A stretch of DNA of 64,000 nucleotides from Desulfovibrio legallii (GTDB taxonomy: Bacteria > Desulfobacterota > Desulfovibrionia > Desulfovibrionales > Desulfovibrionaceae). Of this stretch, positions 27,339 to 35,597 are shown in pieces. Both the position numbers and the translations under genes were made by a program. Numbering within the stretch: the stretch's first letter is position 1; every line of letters begins with the position of its first letter. The notes below the pieces were generated by a model. The model was not told where the DNA came from. It saw only the letters and a program-made list of their open reading frames with translations, and made no database searches. Location: contig NZ_FNBX01000005.1 in assembly GCF_900102485.1 (NCBI RefSeq), forward strand, positions 1 to 64,000, read 5' to 3'.

Positions 27339-28679
27339 ATGAGCACCGCCGCCCGTTCCTTTCGTCTGGTTTGTCCGCCCGCGTCCGTTCCGCTGGTGGA
27401 AGCGCTGCTGCGCGCCCAGGGCTATGCCTTTGCGCCGGAGCCTTTTTCGCCCTTCTGCCGCCGCCTGCTGGCGGAGCCGCGCCCTCTGGGGGGCTCGCTG
27501 GCGGCTTTTTTCGGCTATATTTATATTCAGGACCGCTCTTCCATGCTGCCGCCCCTGGCCCTGAACCCCGCCGCGGACGCGGCCGTGCTGGACATGTGCG
27601 CCAGCCCCGGCAGCAAGACGGGTTTTCTGGCCCAGCTTGTGGGCCCCACAGGCTTCGTGCTGGGCAATGAGCCCACCCCCACCCGCCTGGGCACCCTGCG
27701 GGCCAACCTGCATCAGATGAATCTGCTCCACGCCGCCACCTGCGCCTACAGCGGGGACGCCCTGCCCCTGCGGCCGCAGAGCTGGCGGGCCATTCTGCTG
27801 GATCCGCCCTGCTCGGGCTGGGGCACGGCGGCCAAGCACCCGCAGGTGCTCAGGCTCTGGCAGGGAGACAAAATCGACAGCCTCACGGCCCTGCAACGCC
27901 GTTTGCTGCGCCAGGCGGCGCTGCTTCTGGCCCCAGGGGGGCGGCTGGTCTATTCCACCTGCACCACCAATCCGGCCGAGAATGAGGCGCAAGTGCGCTT
28001 TGCCGAAGAAGAACTGGGCCTTGTGCGCGTGCCCCTGACGCCTTTTCCCGGCTTTGTCTGGGAAGAACAGCCTGGCGGGCAGGGCACCTTGCGCGTGGAC
28101 GGGGAGCGCTCCGGCGCGCAGGGTTTTTATGTGGCCTTGCTGGAAAAACCCGCTGCAGCAGCCGAGCCTGCGGCGGGCCCCGCGCCTTCCGGAACGCCCG
28201 GAGCTGCGGCGAGGCCGCAAGGCGCAGAACGCGGCGGCCGCGGCCGACGGGGCGGCCTCAGCCGCGCCGCCGGGCAGCCTCTGGGTCAGGTGCTGGCGCG
28301 CACGGCCCTGGACGGCCCGGCAGGCAGCGGCGCGCTGCTGCCGCCAGGCGAAGCGGCGGTCTTCGGGGGGCATGTCCGCTTTGTGCCGGCGCAGGCCCGG
28401 ATTCTGCTGCCCCCGGAGCTGATCTGGCAGGGCAGCCTGCTGGGCCGGGCGCAGGGCTGCGGCCTGGACCCGGCCCCACGGTTGCGCGCCCTGCTGCCGG
28501 AGCGGCCGGACCCGCAGACCAGCCTGGTGCTGGACGCGGCGGAGGACGTGACGGCCCTGCTCAGCGGCCAGAGCCGCCAGACAGGCCTGACCGGCCGCCG
28601 TGTCGCCCTGTGGTGGCGCGATCTGCCCCTGGGGCTGGCGGCCCTCAAGCAGGGCCGGGTTGTGGCGGGATTTCGCTGA
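27339..28679 (+). CDS. RsmB/RsmF-like RNA cytosine-5 methyltransferase
   Basis: 446 residues of the NOL1/NOP2/Sun family. SAM-binding VLDMCASPGSKTGFLAQLVG, the catalytic Cys motif DPPCSGWGT and the second Cys in VYSTCTTNPAENEAQV are complete. A Pro/Ala/Gly/Arg-rich linker (~270-320) leads to a C-terminal RsmF-type RNA-recognition region (PPELIWQGSLLGRAQGCGLDPAPRLRALLP). It should make m5C in rRNA. I chose the ATG at 27339 because the conserved N-terminus starts there; no strong ribosome site is visible. Isolated by direction, with its own terminator. Confidence 0.88.
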   Translation: MSTAARSFRLVCPPASVPLVEALLRAQGYAFAPEPFSPFCRRLLAEPRPLGGSLAAFFGYIYIQDRSSMLPPLALNPAADAAVLDMCASPGSKTGFLAQLVGPTGFVLGNEPTPTRLGTLRANLHQMNLLHAATCAYSGDALPLRPQSWRAILLDPPCSGWGTAAKHPQVLRLWQGDKIDSLTALQRRLLRQAALLLAPGGRLVYSTCTTNPAENEAQVRFAEEELGLVRVPLTPFPGFVWEEQPGGQGTLRVDGERSGAQGFYVALLEKPAAAAEPAAGPAPSGTPGAAARPQGAERGGRGRRGGLSRAAGQPLGQVLARTALDGPAGSGALLPPGEAAVFGGHVRFVPAQARILLPPELIWQGSLLGRAQGCGLDPAPRLRALLPERPDPQTSLVLDAAEDVTALLSGQSRQTGLTGRRVALWWRDLPLGLAALKQGRVVAGFR

Positions 28680-28718
28680 CGCCGCCACGGCATTGCAGCC
28701 TTGCAAGGCCACAGCGCA

Positions 28719-28777
28719 AAGGGCCCCTGCGGGTCGGGATGGATGTTTCCCGACCGCAGGGGCCCTTGTTAATTTTT
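28719..28777 (+). terminator. Strong rho-independent terminator after the methyltransferase gene
   Basis: AGGGCCCCTGCGGGTCGGGA pairs with TCCCGACCGCAGGGGCCCT (one bulged G, loop TGGATGTT or shorter), followed by TTGTTAATTTTT ending near 28777. It separates the rightward methyltransferase gene from the convergent DUF2333 gene. The T-rich side is on the rightward strand. Confidence 0.9.
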
Positions 28778-28785
28778 CGCGGCCG

Positions 28786-29706
28786 CTACATGCGGATGCT
28801 GTCGCGGATGTCTTCCAGGCGGGCCTTGGTGAAAAGCAGGTAGGAAAGGATCAGCTCGCCAGAATTGAAGGTGGAGGTGATGTAAAGGGGATCATAGGTG
28901 GCGATGCGGTCCATATAGGCCATGGCCGCGGCCATGTTTTCTTCGTTGTTCTTGGCCTTGATTTCCGGATAGAGCTGGTAGAGGGCGTTGATGAAGTCGC
29001 GCAGCACCAGAACAATGCCCTGCACTTCATAGATGCGGTTATCCAGCTCATAAAAAGGCAGATTCTGCGCGTTTTCTAACAGGCCCTGGGCGTAGCCCAG
29101 CATGTTTTCGCCGGTTACGGTCACAAAGGAGGCGTAGAGATCGTCCGTGCGGCAATTGTAAACGCCGGTACCCTTATCCAGGGAGGCTTTGTAGTCTTCC
29201 AGCAGCTTGAGGCCCTTTTTGTAGGAGCCTTCCGCCGAAGGGAACATGAAGCTGCGCGGGTCTATGGCAAAGCTGTTGATGCGCGCCTTGTAGAGAAATT
29301 CGCTTTCGCGGTCGCTGGCGCCCAGTTTGGCGATCTGGCTGGAGTAGAGGTCCAGCAGAAATTTGGTGGCGTGGTATACGCCGTACTGGCGGTAGGCGCG
29401 GTTGTCCAGGATGAAGCGGTTGAAAATAATGTCGTTGAAGCTCCAGCCGAAGGTGGAGTTCAGCTCGCGGCGCATCTGATTGCTGATGGAATCCAGCAAA
29501 ATTTTGCCTTTTTCGGCGTCCGGCAGGTCGGCGGCGGCCGCGGGCACGCTCATGGCCTGGGGGAAGGTGGTGCGGTCCACCAGGCTGTAGACGCGCTGCA
29601 GGCCCCAGGCCACCAGCAGCACGCCCACCAACAGACAGACCTGCACGGCCAGGGTTTTAAGCACCACCTGCAGTTTCAGAACGGCGGGGAGTTCGGGCAG
29701 TTTCAT
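28786..29706 (-). CDS. DUF2333 family membrane-anchored protein
   Basis: 306 residues with one N-terminal membrane helix (~18-40, KTLAVQVCLLVGVLLVAWGLQRVYSLV) and a large, probably periplasmic domain. Segments RRELNSTFGWSFNDIIFNRFILDNRAYRQYGVYHATKFLLDLYSSQIAK and NSFAIDPRSFMFPSAEGSYKKGLKLLEDYK match the DUF2333 family, widespread in Desulfovibrionales and some gammaproteobacteria. No function has been assigned that I know of. It is a single-gene leftward unit with tandem repeats of possible regulatory use 80-110 bp upstream. Confidence 0.85.
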   Translation of the reverse strand: MKLPELPAVLKLQVVLKTLAVQVCLLVGVLLVAWGLQRVYSLVDRTTFPQAMSVPAAAADLPDAEKGKILLDSISNQMRRELNSTFGWSFNDIIFNRFILDNRAYRQYGVYHATKFLLDLYSSQIAKLGASDRESEFLYKARINSFAIDPRSFMFPSAEGSYKKGLKLLEDYKASLDKGTGVYNCRTDDLYASFVTVTGENMLGYAQGLLENAQNLPFYELDNRIYEVQGIVLVLRDFINALYQLYPEIKAKNNEENMAAAMAYMDRIATYDPLYITSTFNSGELILSYLLFTKARLEDIRDSIRM

Positions 29707-29787
29707 GGCAAACCTCTCTTGGAGCGGATGGGGGACGCAGGGGACGGGCCGCGCCCCAGGGCGAAAAATGGCCCCGGTCTGTACAAA

Positions 29788-29818
29788 CTAATACAGGGGG
29801 GGCGGTTAGTACAGGGGG
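29788..29818. promoter_or_regulatory. Tandem direct repeats upstream of the DUF2333 gene
   Basis: CTAATACAGGGGG (29788-29800) and TTAGTACAGGGGG (29806-29818) are two near-identical 13-mers 18 bp apart, 82-112 bp upstream of the DUF2333 start. Spacing just under two helical turns suits two copies of a regulator binding one DNA face. No regulator can be named. Confidence 0.4.
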
Positions 29819-29876
29819 CCCTGCGACGGCGGGCTGATGGCCTACCCGCCGGATCATTTCCTCCCGACCTCTTGCT

Positions 29877-29982
29877 GCCAGGTCAACATCCGTACGGCTG
29901 TTCGCCGCCTCCCTCTCGAAGTCTGCTGTTGCCTGGCAACTCCAGCTTTATCCTCTTGAGGGAGGGTGAACAACGTGTTGGC
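29877..29982. ncRNA. Candidate structured RNA (rod-like fold)
   Basis: Three nested stems: GCC/AACA with TGTTGGC (29877-29888 / 29976-29982), GCTGTTC with GAACAAC (29897-29903 / 29968-29974, one mismatch) and CCTCCCTC with GAGGGAGG (29908-29915 / 29958-29965). They enclose a small hairpin GTTGC-CTG-GCAAC (29928-29940). No gene is present here. A separate 7-bp hairpin (29827-29851) lies beside it. The rod with internal loops recalls 6S-type RNAs, but I cannot identify a conserved core or the strand. It lies 10 bp after the U32 gene stop. Confidence 0.3.
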
Positions 29983-29991
29983 ACTCTACAT

Positions 29992-32145
29992 CTAGAGCAG
30001 ACTCCCCTCCCAGTTGAACAATCCCGGCCGGCGCAGGGCCGGGAGGGCTGCGGGCGGGTTTTCTTCCAGGTGGGCGTAGAAGCTGTAGCCGGCGGCGCTG
30101 AGGGCGGCGCGTTGGGCGGTGAGGTCCAGGGGCCAGCCGGGGTAGATCCAGAGGGTGCCGCCGTACTGTCGGGCCCAGAAGGGTTCGCCCTTGGGGCTGA
30201 GGAAGGGTTCGTTGGCTTTAACGCCGGCGAGGGGGAAGCGGCTGAGGCCCACGGGCCAGAACCCGGCAAGCACCATGCCCAGGGGCAGGGGGCTTTGGGC
30301 GGGCAGGGCGAGCATCTCTTCGCGGGGCAGTTCCGGGCTGGCAAAGGCGGCGGTAAAGCCCATGCGGGCCAGCACGCCCAGGGCCGGGGCGTTGGCGCAG
30401 TTGCAGAAGGGGCCGGCGGCGAGCTCGGTTTCCGGCGGCAGATCCTGGGGGAAGAGCCCGCGCTGCCAGGGGGCGTTGCAGACGAACTGGCGTGCGCCGT
30501 CGCGCCAGAGGCGCTGGAGGGCGCGCTGGAGGGCGGCTTCCTCCTCAGGCCAGATGACGGGGGGCAGCCACCAGACGGTGCGGGGGATGAGGGTGCGGGA
30601 GACGGCGGCGCTGCGCGGGGAGAGCCAGAGGGCATTGCGGCCGCGGCCGCGTTCCTTGCCCTGGGGAAGGCTGGCGTGGACGAACATATCCGGCCTGGGG
30701 GCGGCTTTGACGGGCCGGGGCAGGGCGGGCAGGCTTTCCACGGGGCTGCTTGGGCGGCCGGGCAGGGCTTCCAGGCGGGTCTGCCAAGTTTTGAGGATGG
30801 CGGTGAGCTCAGGTTCGCGCCGGTCAATGAGAAAGACGGGCGTGCCGGCTCTGGGGGTTTTGTGTTTGGGCAGGCGCAGGATGAGGTTGCCGGCCTTGGG
30901 CACGCGCCGGGTGACGGGCAGGGTGGCGTGCCAGCGTTCGTCCTCCACGCCCACGCGCAGGTAGTCCTGGGGCAGGAGGTCGAAGTGGGGTTTGAGCACG
31001 ACGCTGCCGTCGGGCTCGATGCGCACCTTGCCGGCCAGAAGGCCGGAGCTGGTCTGGCCGTCGGCGGCTGTGGGGGCCGTATCTTTTTGCGGCAGAAAGC
31101 GGGCGCGGGTGGCGGGGCGGCCCAGGGCCCACTGGAGGATTTCTTCCGCGGTCTTGCGGGCCTGCGGGTCGCCGGGGTTATCGCGCAGCAGGCGGTAGGC
31201 CGTAACGGCGTGGTAGACGTAGTGCGGGCCTTTTTTGCGGCCTTCGATTTTCCAGGAGACCAGGTGGGGCACGTCGCGCAGGGTTTTGACCAGCACGTCC
31301 AGGGAAAGGTCTTGACAGGAGAACCAGCGGCCCTCGTGCTCCTTGCCGGGGCGGGAGGGGCGGCGGGCGGCAGAGGCGCGCCGGGCGCGGTTGTCCTCGC
31401 GTTCTGCTGGTCCGTTGGGGCGGCCGTCCGGGCGACGTCCGCGCGAGAGCGCGTCGGGCGCGGCCTGCCGGTTGAGGGCCTGGGCGGCGGCCTGCCCGCC
31501 CTGACGGTAAACGCGGCGGCAGGGCTGGACGCAGCGGCCGCGCAGGCCGCTTTTGCCGCCCATGTAGCTGGACCAGTAGCAGCGGCCGGAAACGCAGTAG
31601 CAGAGCGCGCCGTGAACAAAGCATTCCAGGTCCAGGCCTTCGGGGCAGGCCTCGCCCATAAGGCGGATTTCGTCGATGGAAAGCTCGCGCGGAAGGATAA
31701 CCCGGCTGGCCCCCAGGGCGCGGGCCTCAAGAAGGCTTTGGGGATGGGTGAGGTTGGCCAGGGTGGAGAGGAAGAGGCCGCCCTCAAATCCCGCCTGCCG
31801 GGCCAGATCCAGGAGGGCCAGGTCCTGGATAATCAGGCCGTCGGGGCGCACCTGCCGGGCCAGGCGGGCGGCCAGGCGGTAGGCCTGGGCGGGCTCGTCG
31901 GGCTTGAGCAGGGTGTTCATGGCCACATAGACGCGCGCGCCGGAAGCGTGGGCCAGATCCGTAAGGCGCGAAAGCTCGGTAAGGCCGAAGTTTTCGGCCT
32001 GCATCCGGGCGGAAAAGTTTTTCAGCCCCAGGTATACGGCGTCGGCCCCGGCGGCCAGTCCGGCCAAAAAGGAGGGGGCGTCCCCGGCCGGAGCGAGGAT
32101 TTCAGGGCGTTGGGGCGTGGGGATGGGCATTGCGGGGACGGTCAT
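29992..32145 (-). CDS. U32 family peptidase-like protein (RlhA type)
   Basis: 717 residues. N-terminal PEILAPAGDAPSFLAGLAAGADAVYLGLKNFSAR and the family Cys set in CFVHGALCYCVSGRCYWSSYMGGKSGLRGRCVQPCR, expected to bind an iron-sulfur cluster. The C-terminal DUF3656-like half makes it resemble RlhA, needed for 23S rRNA hydroxycytidine. Residues ~212-270 (QGGQAAAQALNRQ...RPGKEHEG) form a charged low-complexity insert that splits the usual core just before RWFSCQDLSL. ATG at 32145 overlaps the epimerase stop (ATGA). Substrate here is not known. Confidence 0.85.
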   Translation of the reverse strand: MTVPAMPIPTPQRPEILAPAGDAPSFLAGLAAGADAVYLGLKNFSARMQAENFGLTELSRLTDLAHASGARVYVAMNTLLKPDEPAQAYRLAARLARQVRPDGLIIQDLALLDLARQAGFEGGLFLSTLANLTHPQSLLEARALGASRVILPRELSIDEIRLMGEACPEGLDLECFVHGALCYCVSGRCYWSSYMGGKSGLRGRCVQPCRRVYRQGGQAAAQALNRQAAPDALSRGRRPDGRPNGPAEREDNRARRASAARRPSRPGKEHEGRWFSCQDLSLDVLVKTLRDVPHLVSWKIEGRKKGPHYVYHAVTAYRLLRDNPGDPQARKTAEEILQWALGRPATRARFLPQKDTAPTAADGQTSSGLLAGKVRIEPDGSVVLKPHFDLLPQDYLRVGVEDERWHATLPVTRRVPKAGNLILRLPKHKTPRAGTPVFLIDRREPELTAILKTWQTRLEALPGRPSSPVESLPALPRPVKAAPRPDMFVHASLPQGKERGRGRNALWLSPRSAAVSRTLIPRTVWWLPPVIWPEEEAALQRALQRLWRDGARQFVCNAPWQRGLFPQDLPPETELAAGPFCNCANAPALGVLARMGFTAAFASPELPREEMLALPAQSPLPLGMVLAGFWPVGLSRFPLAGVKANEPFLSPKGEPFWARQYGGTLWIYPGWPLDLTAQRAALSAAGYSFYAHLEENPPAALPALRRPGLFNWEGSLL

Positions 32146-33158
32146 AATTTGTAGTACTCCCGGTACCAGGCCACAAAGCGGGCGATGCCCTCGCGCAGGG
32201 GCGTGCGGGGGGCGAAGCCCGTGGCGGCGGTGAGGTCGTCGATGTCGGCCCAGGTGGCGGCCACGTCGCCGGGCTGCATGGGCAGCAGGTCTTTGACGGC
32301 CTTGCGCCCCAGGGCGTCTTCCAGCGTGGCGATAAAGTCGTTGAGCTCCACCGTGTGGTTGTTGCCGATATTGTAGATGCGCCAGGGCGCGGAGCTGCTG
32401 GCCGGGTTGGGGGCCGCGGGGTCGAAGTCCGGGTCCGGGCCGGGGGCCAGGGGCAGAATGCGGGTCACGCCCTCGATAATGTCGTCAATATAGGTGAAAT
32501 CGCGGCGCATGCGGCCCTGGTTGAAAACCTTGATGGGTTCCCCGCGCAGGATGGCCGTGGTAAAGAGGTGCAGGGCCATATCCGGGCGGCCCCAGGGCCC
32601 GTAGACGGTAAAGAAGCGCAGACCCGTGCAGGGAATACGAAACAGGTGGCTGTAGGCGTGGGCCATGAGCTCGTTGCTTTTTTTGCTGGCCGCGTAGAGG
32701 CTGACGGGGTGGTCCACATTGTGGCGCACGGAATAGGGCTGGGCCGCATTGAGCCCGTAGACCGAGGAGGAAGAGGCAAAGACCAGGTGCTCCACCTTGC
32801 AGCGGCGGCAGCCTTCCAGAATGTGGCCAAAGCCCAGCAGGTTGGCGTTGAGGTAGGCCTCAGGGTTCTGCAGGCTGTAGCGCACCCCGGCCTGGGCGGC
32901 CAGGTTGACCACATGGCTGAAGCCCTCCTGGGCGAAAAGCGCGGCCAGGGCCGGGGCGTCGGCCAGATCCGTGGGGACGAAGCGAAACTGCGCGGCCTGG
33001 GGCAGCGCGGCCAGGGCGGCCAGGCGGTCGCGCTTGAGCTGCACGTCGTAATAATCGTTACAGTTATCCAGGCCCACCACGCTGTGGCCGTCGGCCAGAA
33101 GCCTGCGGCAGAGGTGGTAGCCGATAAAGCCCGCCGCGCCCGTCACCAGTACATGCAT
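32142..33158 (-). CDS. NAD-dependent sugar epimerase, UDP-glucuronate 4-epimerase type
   Basis: 338 residues of the extended SDR fold: GAAGFIG near the N-terminus, FASSSSVYGLN with the catalytic Ser, YAASKKSNELMAHAYSHLF with the YxxxK pair, and LRFFTVYGPWGRPDMALHLFTTAI. DNCNDYYDVQLKRDRL and RRDFTYIDDIIEGV are characteristic of UDP-glucuronate (UDP-GlcA to UDP-GalA) epimerases for surface polysaccharides. ATG at 33158 has GGGAGG upstream. It overlaps the U32 gene by 4 bp, an odd pairing of functions that still implies coupled translation. Confidence 0.9.
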   Translation of the reverse strand: MHVLVTGAAGFIGYHLCRRLLADGHSVVGLDNCNDYYDVQLKRDRLAALAALPQAAQFRFVPTDLADAPALAALFAQEGFSHVVNLAAQAGVRYSLQNPEAYLNANLLGFGHILEGCRRCKVEHLVFASSSSVYGLNAAQPYSVRHNVDHPVSLYAASKKSNELMAHAYSHLFRIPCTGLRFFTVYGPWGRPDMALHLFTTAILRGEPIKVFNQGRMRRDFTYIDDIIEGVTRILPLAPGPDPDFDPAAPNPASSSAPWRIYNIGNNHTVELNDFIATLEDALGRKAVKDLLPMQPGDVAATWADIDDLTAATGFAPRTPLREGIARFVAWYREYYKL

Positions 33159-33281
33159 GATTTGGTCCTCCCTTGCGCCTGCGCGCACGGTAAGCCAGAA
33201 GCGCCCTGCGGGCAAGGGGCGGCCCAGGGCTTGCGGGACGGCGCGCGGCAAAGTATGCTGGCTATCCTTGGGGGAGCACGC

Positions 33282-34187
33282 ATGCGCAAAACTGATCAGA
33301 ACGGGCGCGCCGAGGCCCGGTCCGCCGCAAGGCCCGGCCGCAGGCGGCTGGCCTGGTATGCCGGACCGTACAAGGACGCCCTGTTATACCTTATGGTGGC
33401 CATTTTCCTGGTGGAGCTGGTGGTGGGCGGCGTGTCCTTTTTTTATGGGGTCATGCACGCCGCGCCGGAAGCCCCTGGCGGGCCGCCCCTGGCCCGCTTT
33501 CCCTGGCTGGGCTGGGCGGTGGCGGCCATCCTGGCCCCGGTGGGCCTTATGCTGCTGGTGCACCTTTCCGGCACTTGGGTGGCGCGCTTTCTGGGGCGGG
33601 AGGACGCGGCGGCCCCGCAGGGCGAGGGCGGTGCTGCGGACGATGCGGACGACGCCCAGGTGCCCGAACGGCTGCGGCGGTTCTACGCCATTATCCGCAA
33701 TGCGCCCACAGTGGTGGTGCTGCTGGGCATTCTGCTGCTGGGCGCGGGCCTGTTTTTTGTGGACGGGGCCTTTACGGCCCTGGTGCGCATGGGCGGCGCG
33801 CTTGTGCCCTACATCCCCTGGATAGCGGGCAGCGCCGCGGCCCTGCTGGCCGTATGCTACCTGGTGCACCGCTGGTTTATCTACCGGCACCATAAAATGC
33901 AGGAGGAATACGCCTACCGCCGCCAGGTGCTGGAGCGCACGGGCATTGTGCTGGTGGACAAAGGCTGCGTGCCCCTGCCGCAGAATGCTGAACAGCGCCT
34001 GGCCCTGGGCGCGCAGGTGGTGGATACGCAGGCCCTGCCCCAGGGCCAGGGCCCGGCCGGGCCCGAGGCCGGCGCGCAGGAGGGGGCCAGGAGCGGGGCC
34101 GACGGCCCTGTGCCGCCCGCAACCCCGCCCGGCGCTGCGGACGAAGAGATTGTGGATGCGGAGCTGACCCCGCCGCGCAAGCCGTGA
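33282..34187 (+). CDS. Multi-pass membrane protein of unknown function
   Basis: 301 residues with four probable membrane helices: LLYLMVAIFLVELVVGGVSFFYG, AVAAILAPVGLMLLVHLSG, APTVVVLLGILLLGAGLFFVDG and WIAGSAAALLAVCYLVHRWFIY. A basic cytoplasmic N-terminus precedes them and a Pro/Gly/Glu-rich C-terminal tail (~240-301) follows. Between helices 2 and 3 lies an acidic loop (EGGAADDADDAQVPERLRRFYAIIRN). ATG at 33282 was chosen for its GGGGAG site 6 bases upstream. I do not recognise a family. It diverges from the epimerase operon. Confidence 0.75.
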   Translation: MRKTDQNGRAEARSAARPGRRRLAWYAGPYKDALLYLMVAIFLVELVVGGVSFFYGVMHAAPEAPGGPPLARFPWLGWAVAAILAPVGLMLLVHLSGTWVARFLGREDAAAPQGEGGAADDADDAQVPERLRRFYAIIRNAPTVVVLLGILLLGAGLFFVDGAFTALVRMGGALVPYIPWIAGSAAALLAVCYLVHRWFIYRHHKMQEEYAYRRQVLERTGIVLVDKGCVPLPQNAEQRLALGAQVVDTQALPQGQGPAGPEAGAQEGARSGADGPVPPATPPGAADEEIVDAELTPPRKP

Positions 34188-34302
34188 GGGGCCGACTTGG
34201 CCTGCGGCCGCCGCAAGCCTCCGGCGCGTGCAGGCTGTCGTTGTTGTTCCGGCGTTCCTGATTGGCGGCTTTGCTGCGCCTTGGAGCCTTTGCCCCTTCG
34301 CG

Positions 34303-35478
34303 CTACCGCGTTTTGTGTTCGCGCGCCCAGCGGGCGTAGGCCTCCTGCAGGCGGTTGAGCTGGCGGGGCAGCTCGGTACGCAGGGCGCAGTAGCCCTCAA
34401 TGCTGCGGCGGGCCTGGCGGCGCAGGTTAGTCATGCCGGGCAGGGCTTCCAGCAGATCCCCCACCCGGTCGGCCAGGTTGCAAGGCTCTGCGCCCTGGAA
34501 GAGAAAGCCGTTCTGCCCGTGGCGCAGCACTTCGCGCACGGCTCCCGTATCCGTAGCCAGCACGGGCAGGCCGCAGGCCATGGCCTCAAAGAGGCCGGAG
34601 GAAAGGGTCTGGGAGGAATTGCAGTAAACGTAGAAGGTAGAGGCCCGCAGCAGCTCGCGGTATTCCGCGCGGGGGACGTAAGGCAGCAGGCGCACGCGCG
34701 GGGAGCGCAGGGCGGCCCTGAGCTCTGGCGGGCAGTCTTGGGGCAGGGGCTCGCCCAGGCTGGAAAGAAGGACCGCCCGGCAGCGGGGGCGGCGCTCCAG
34801 CAGGTGGGGCAGACCCGCGAGCAAACGCAGAAAGGCCTGCGGGGATTCCATACCCCGGCCGGAAAAGGTGATCAGCTCTTCTTCCGGCGCTTTTGCCCCC
34901 ACCGGGGGCGGAGAAAAAAAGGCCGTGTCCACGCAGCGCGGCCAGACTTCCAGCCGCTGGGCCAGGGCCTCCGGATAGCGGGTGCGCTGCCAATCCGTGG
35001 AGGTGAAGGCCAAGTGGCTTTCGCCCAGGGCGGCGGCCTGCAGAAGATTGCCTACGGCTTGGGGGGCGAAGGCCTCGCCTTCCGGGGCCGTATACCATTC
35101 GCCGTAAACCACAAAAAAAGCCTGCGGAAAGAGCCCGCGCGCCAGGAGCCCGTTGCCGTGGGCCGCGGAGCAGCAGACGATCTGCGGTTCCCAGCCTGCG
35201 GCGCGCAGCCGGACCAGACGGCGCGCCCCATCGCGGGCGCGGGCGCAGGTTCTGTCCAGAATGCGCCCGGCCAGGGCAACCCCGTAGGGGTCTTCCTCCC
35301 CTTCCGGGGGGCGGCGCAGGGGGACGTCCCGCAGGTCCATGTGGCGCACGCCGGGGATGCGCGCCTCGCGCCGGCCGTGGGCCGCGGCAAAAATCACCTC
35401 GTGCCCGGCGGCCGCCAGGGCCGCGGCCAGCTGCCCGAACTCGCCGGGAAAGACGTGGCTCACTACCAGAATGCGCAT
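34303..35478 (-). CDS. Glycosyltransferase family 4 protein
   Basis: 391 residues with a GT-B fold outline. N-terminal MRILVVSHVFPGEFGQLAAALAAAGHEVIFA and a C-terminal nucleotide-sugar region with FYVYCNSSQTLSSGLFEAMACGLPVLATDTGAVREVLRHGQNGFLF, where the Glu of SSGLFEAMACG matches the conserved EX7E-type site. It transfers a sugar to an unknown acceptor, probably in surface glycan synthesis. ATG at 35478 has AAGGAG 6 bases upstream. It follows the giant adhesin gene in the same direction by 120 bp of reverse spacing, that is, it lies downstream of the adhesin's stop. Confidence 0.85.
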   Translation of the reverse strand: MRILVVSHVFPGEFGQLAAALAAAGHEVIFAAAHGRREARIPGVRHMDLRDVPLRRPPEGEEDPYGVALAGRILDRTCARARDGARRLVRLRAAGWEPQIVCCSAAHGNGLLARGLFPQAFFVVYGEWYTAPEGEAFAPQAVGNLLQAAALGESHLAFTSTDWQRTRYPEALAQRLEVWPRCVDTAFFSPPPVGAKAPEEELITFSGRGMESPQAFLRLLAGLPHLLERRPRCRAVLLSSLGEPLPQDCPPELRAALRSPRVRLLPYVPRAEYRELLRASTFYVYCNSSQTLSSGLFEAMACGLPVLATDTGAVREVLRHGQNGFLFQGAEPCNLADRVGDLLEALPGMTNLRRQARRSIEGYCALRTELPRQLNRLQEAYARWAREHKTR

Positions 35479-35597
35479 GCGGACTCCTTTGCGGCTGACG
35501 ATGGCAACGGGACGCGCGGCCCCGAACACGACGCTGACCGGGGGAAAAGTTCCCCCCGCCGCCCTCTTCTTGTTTGCCCGGGGCGGCAGCCCCTGGG

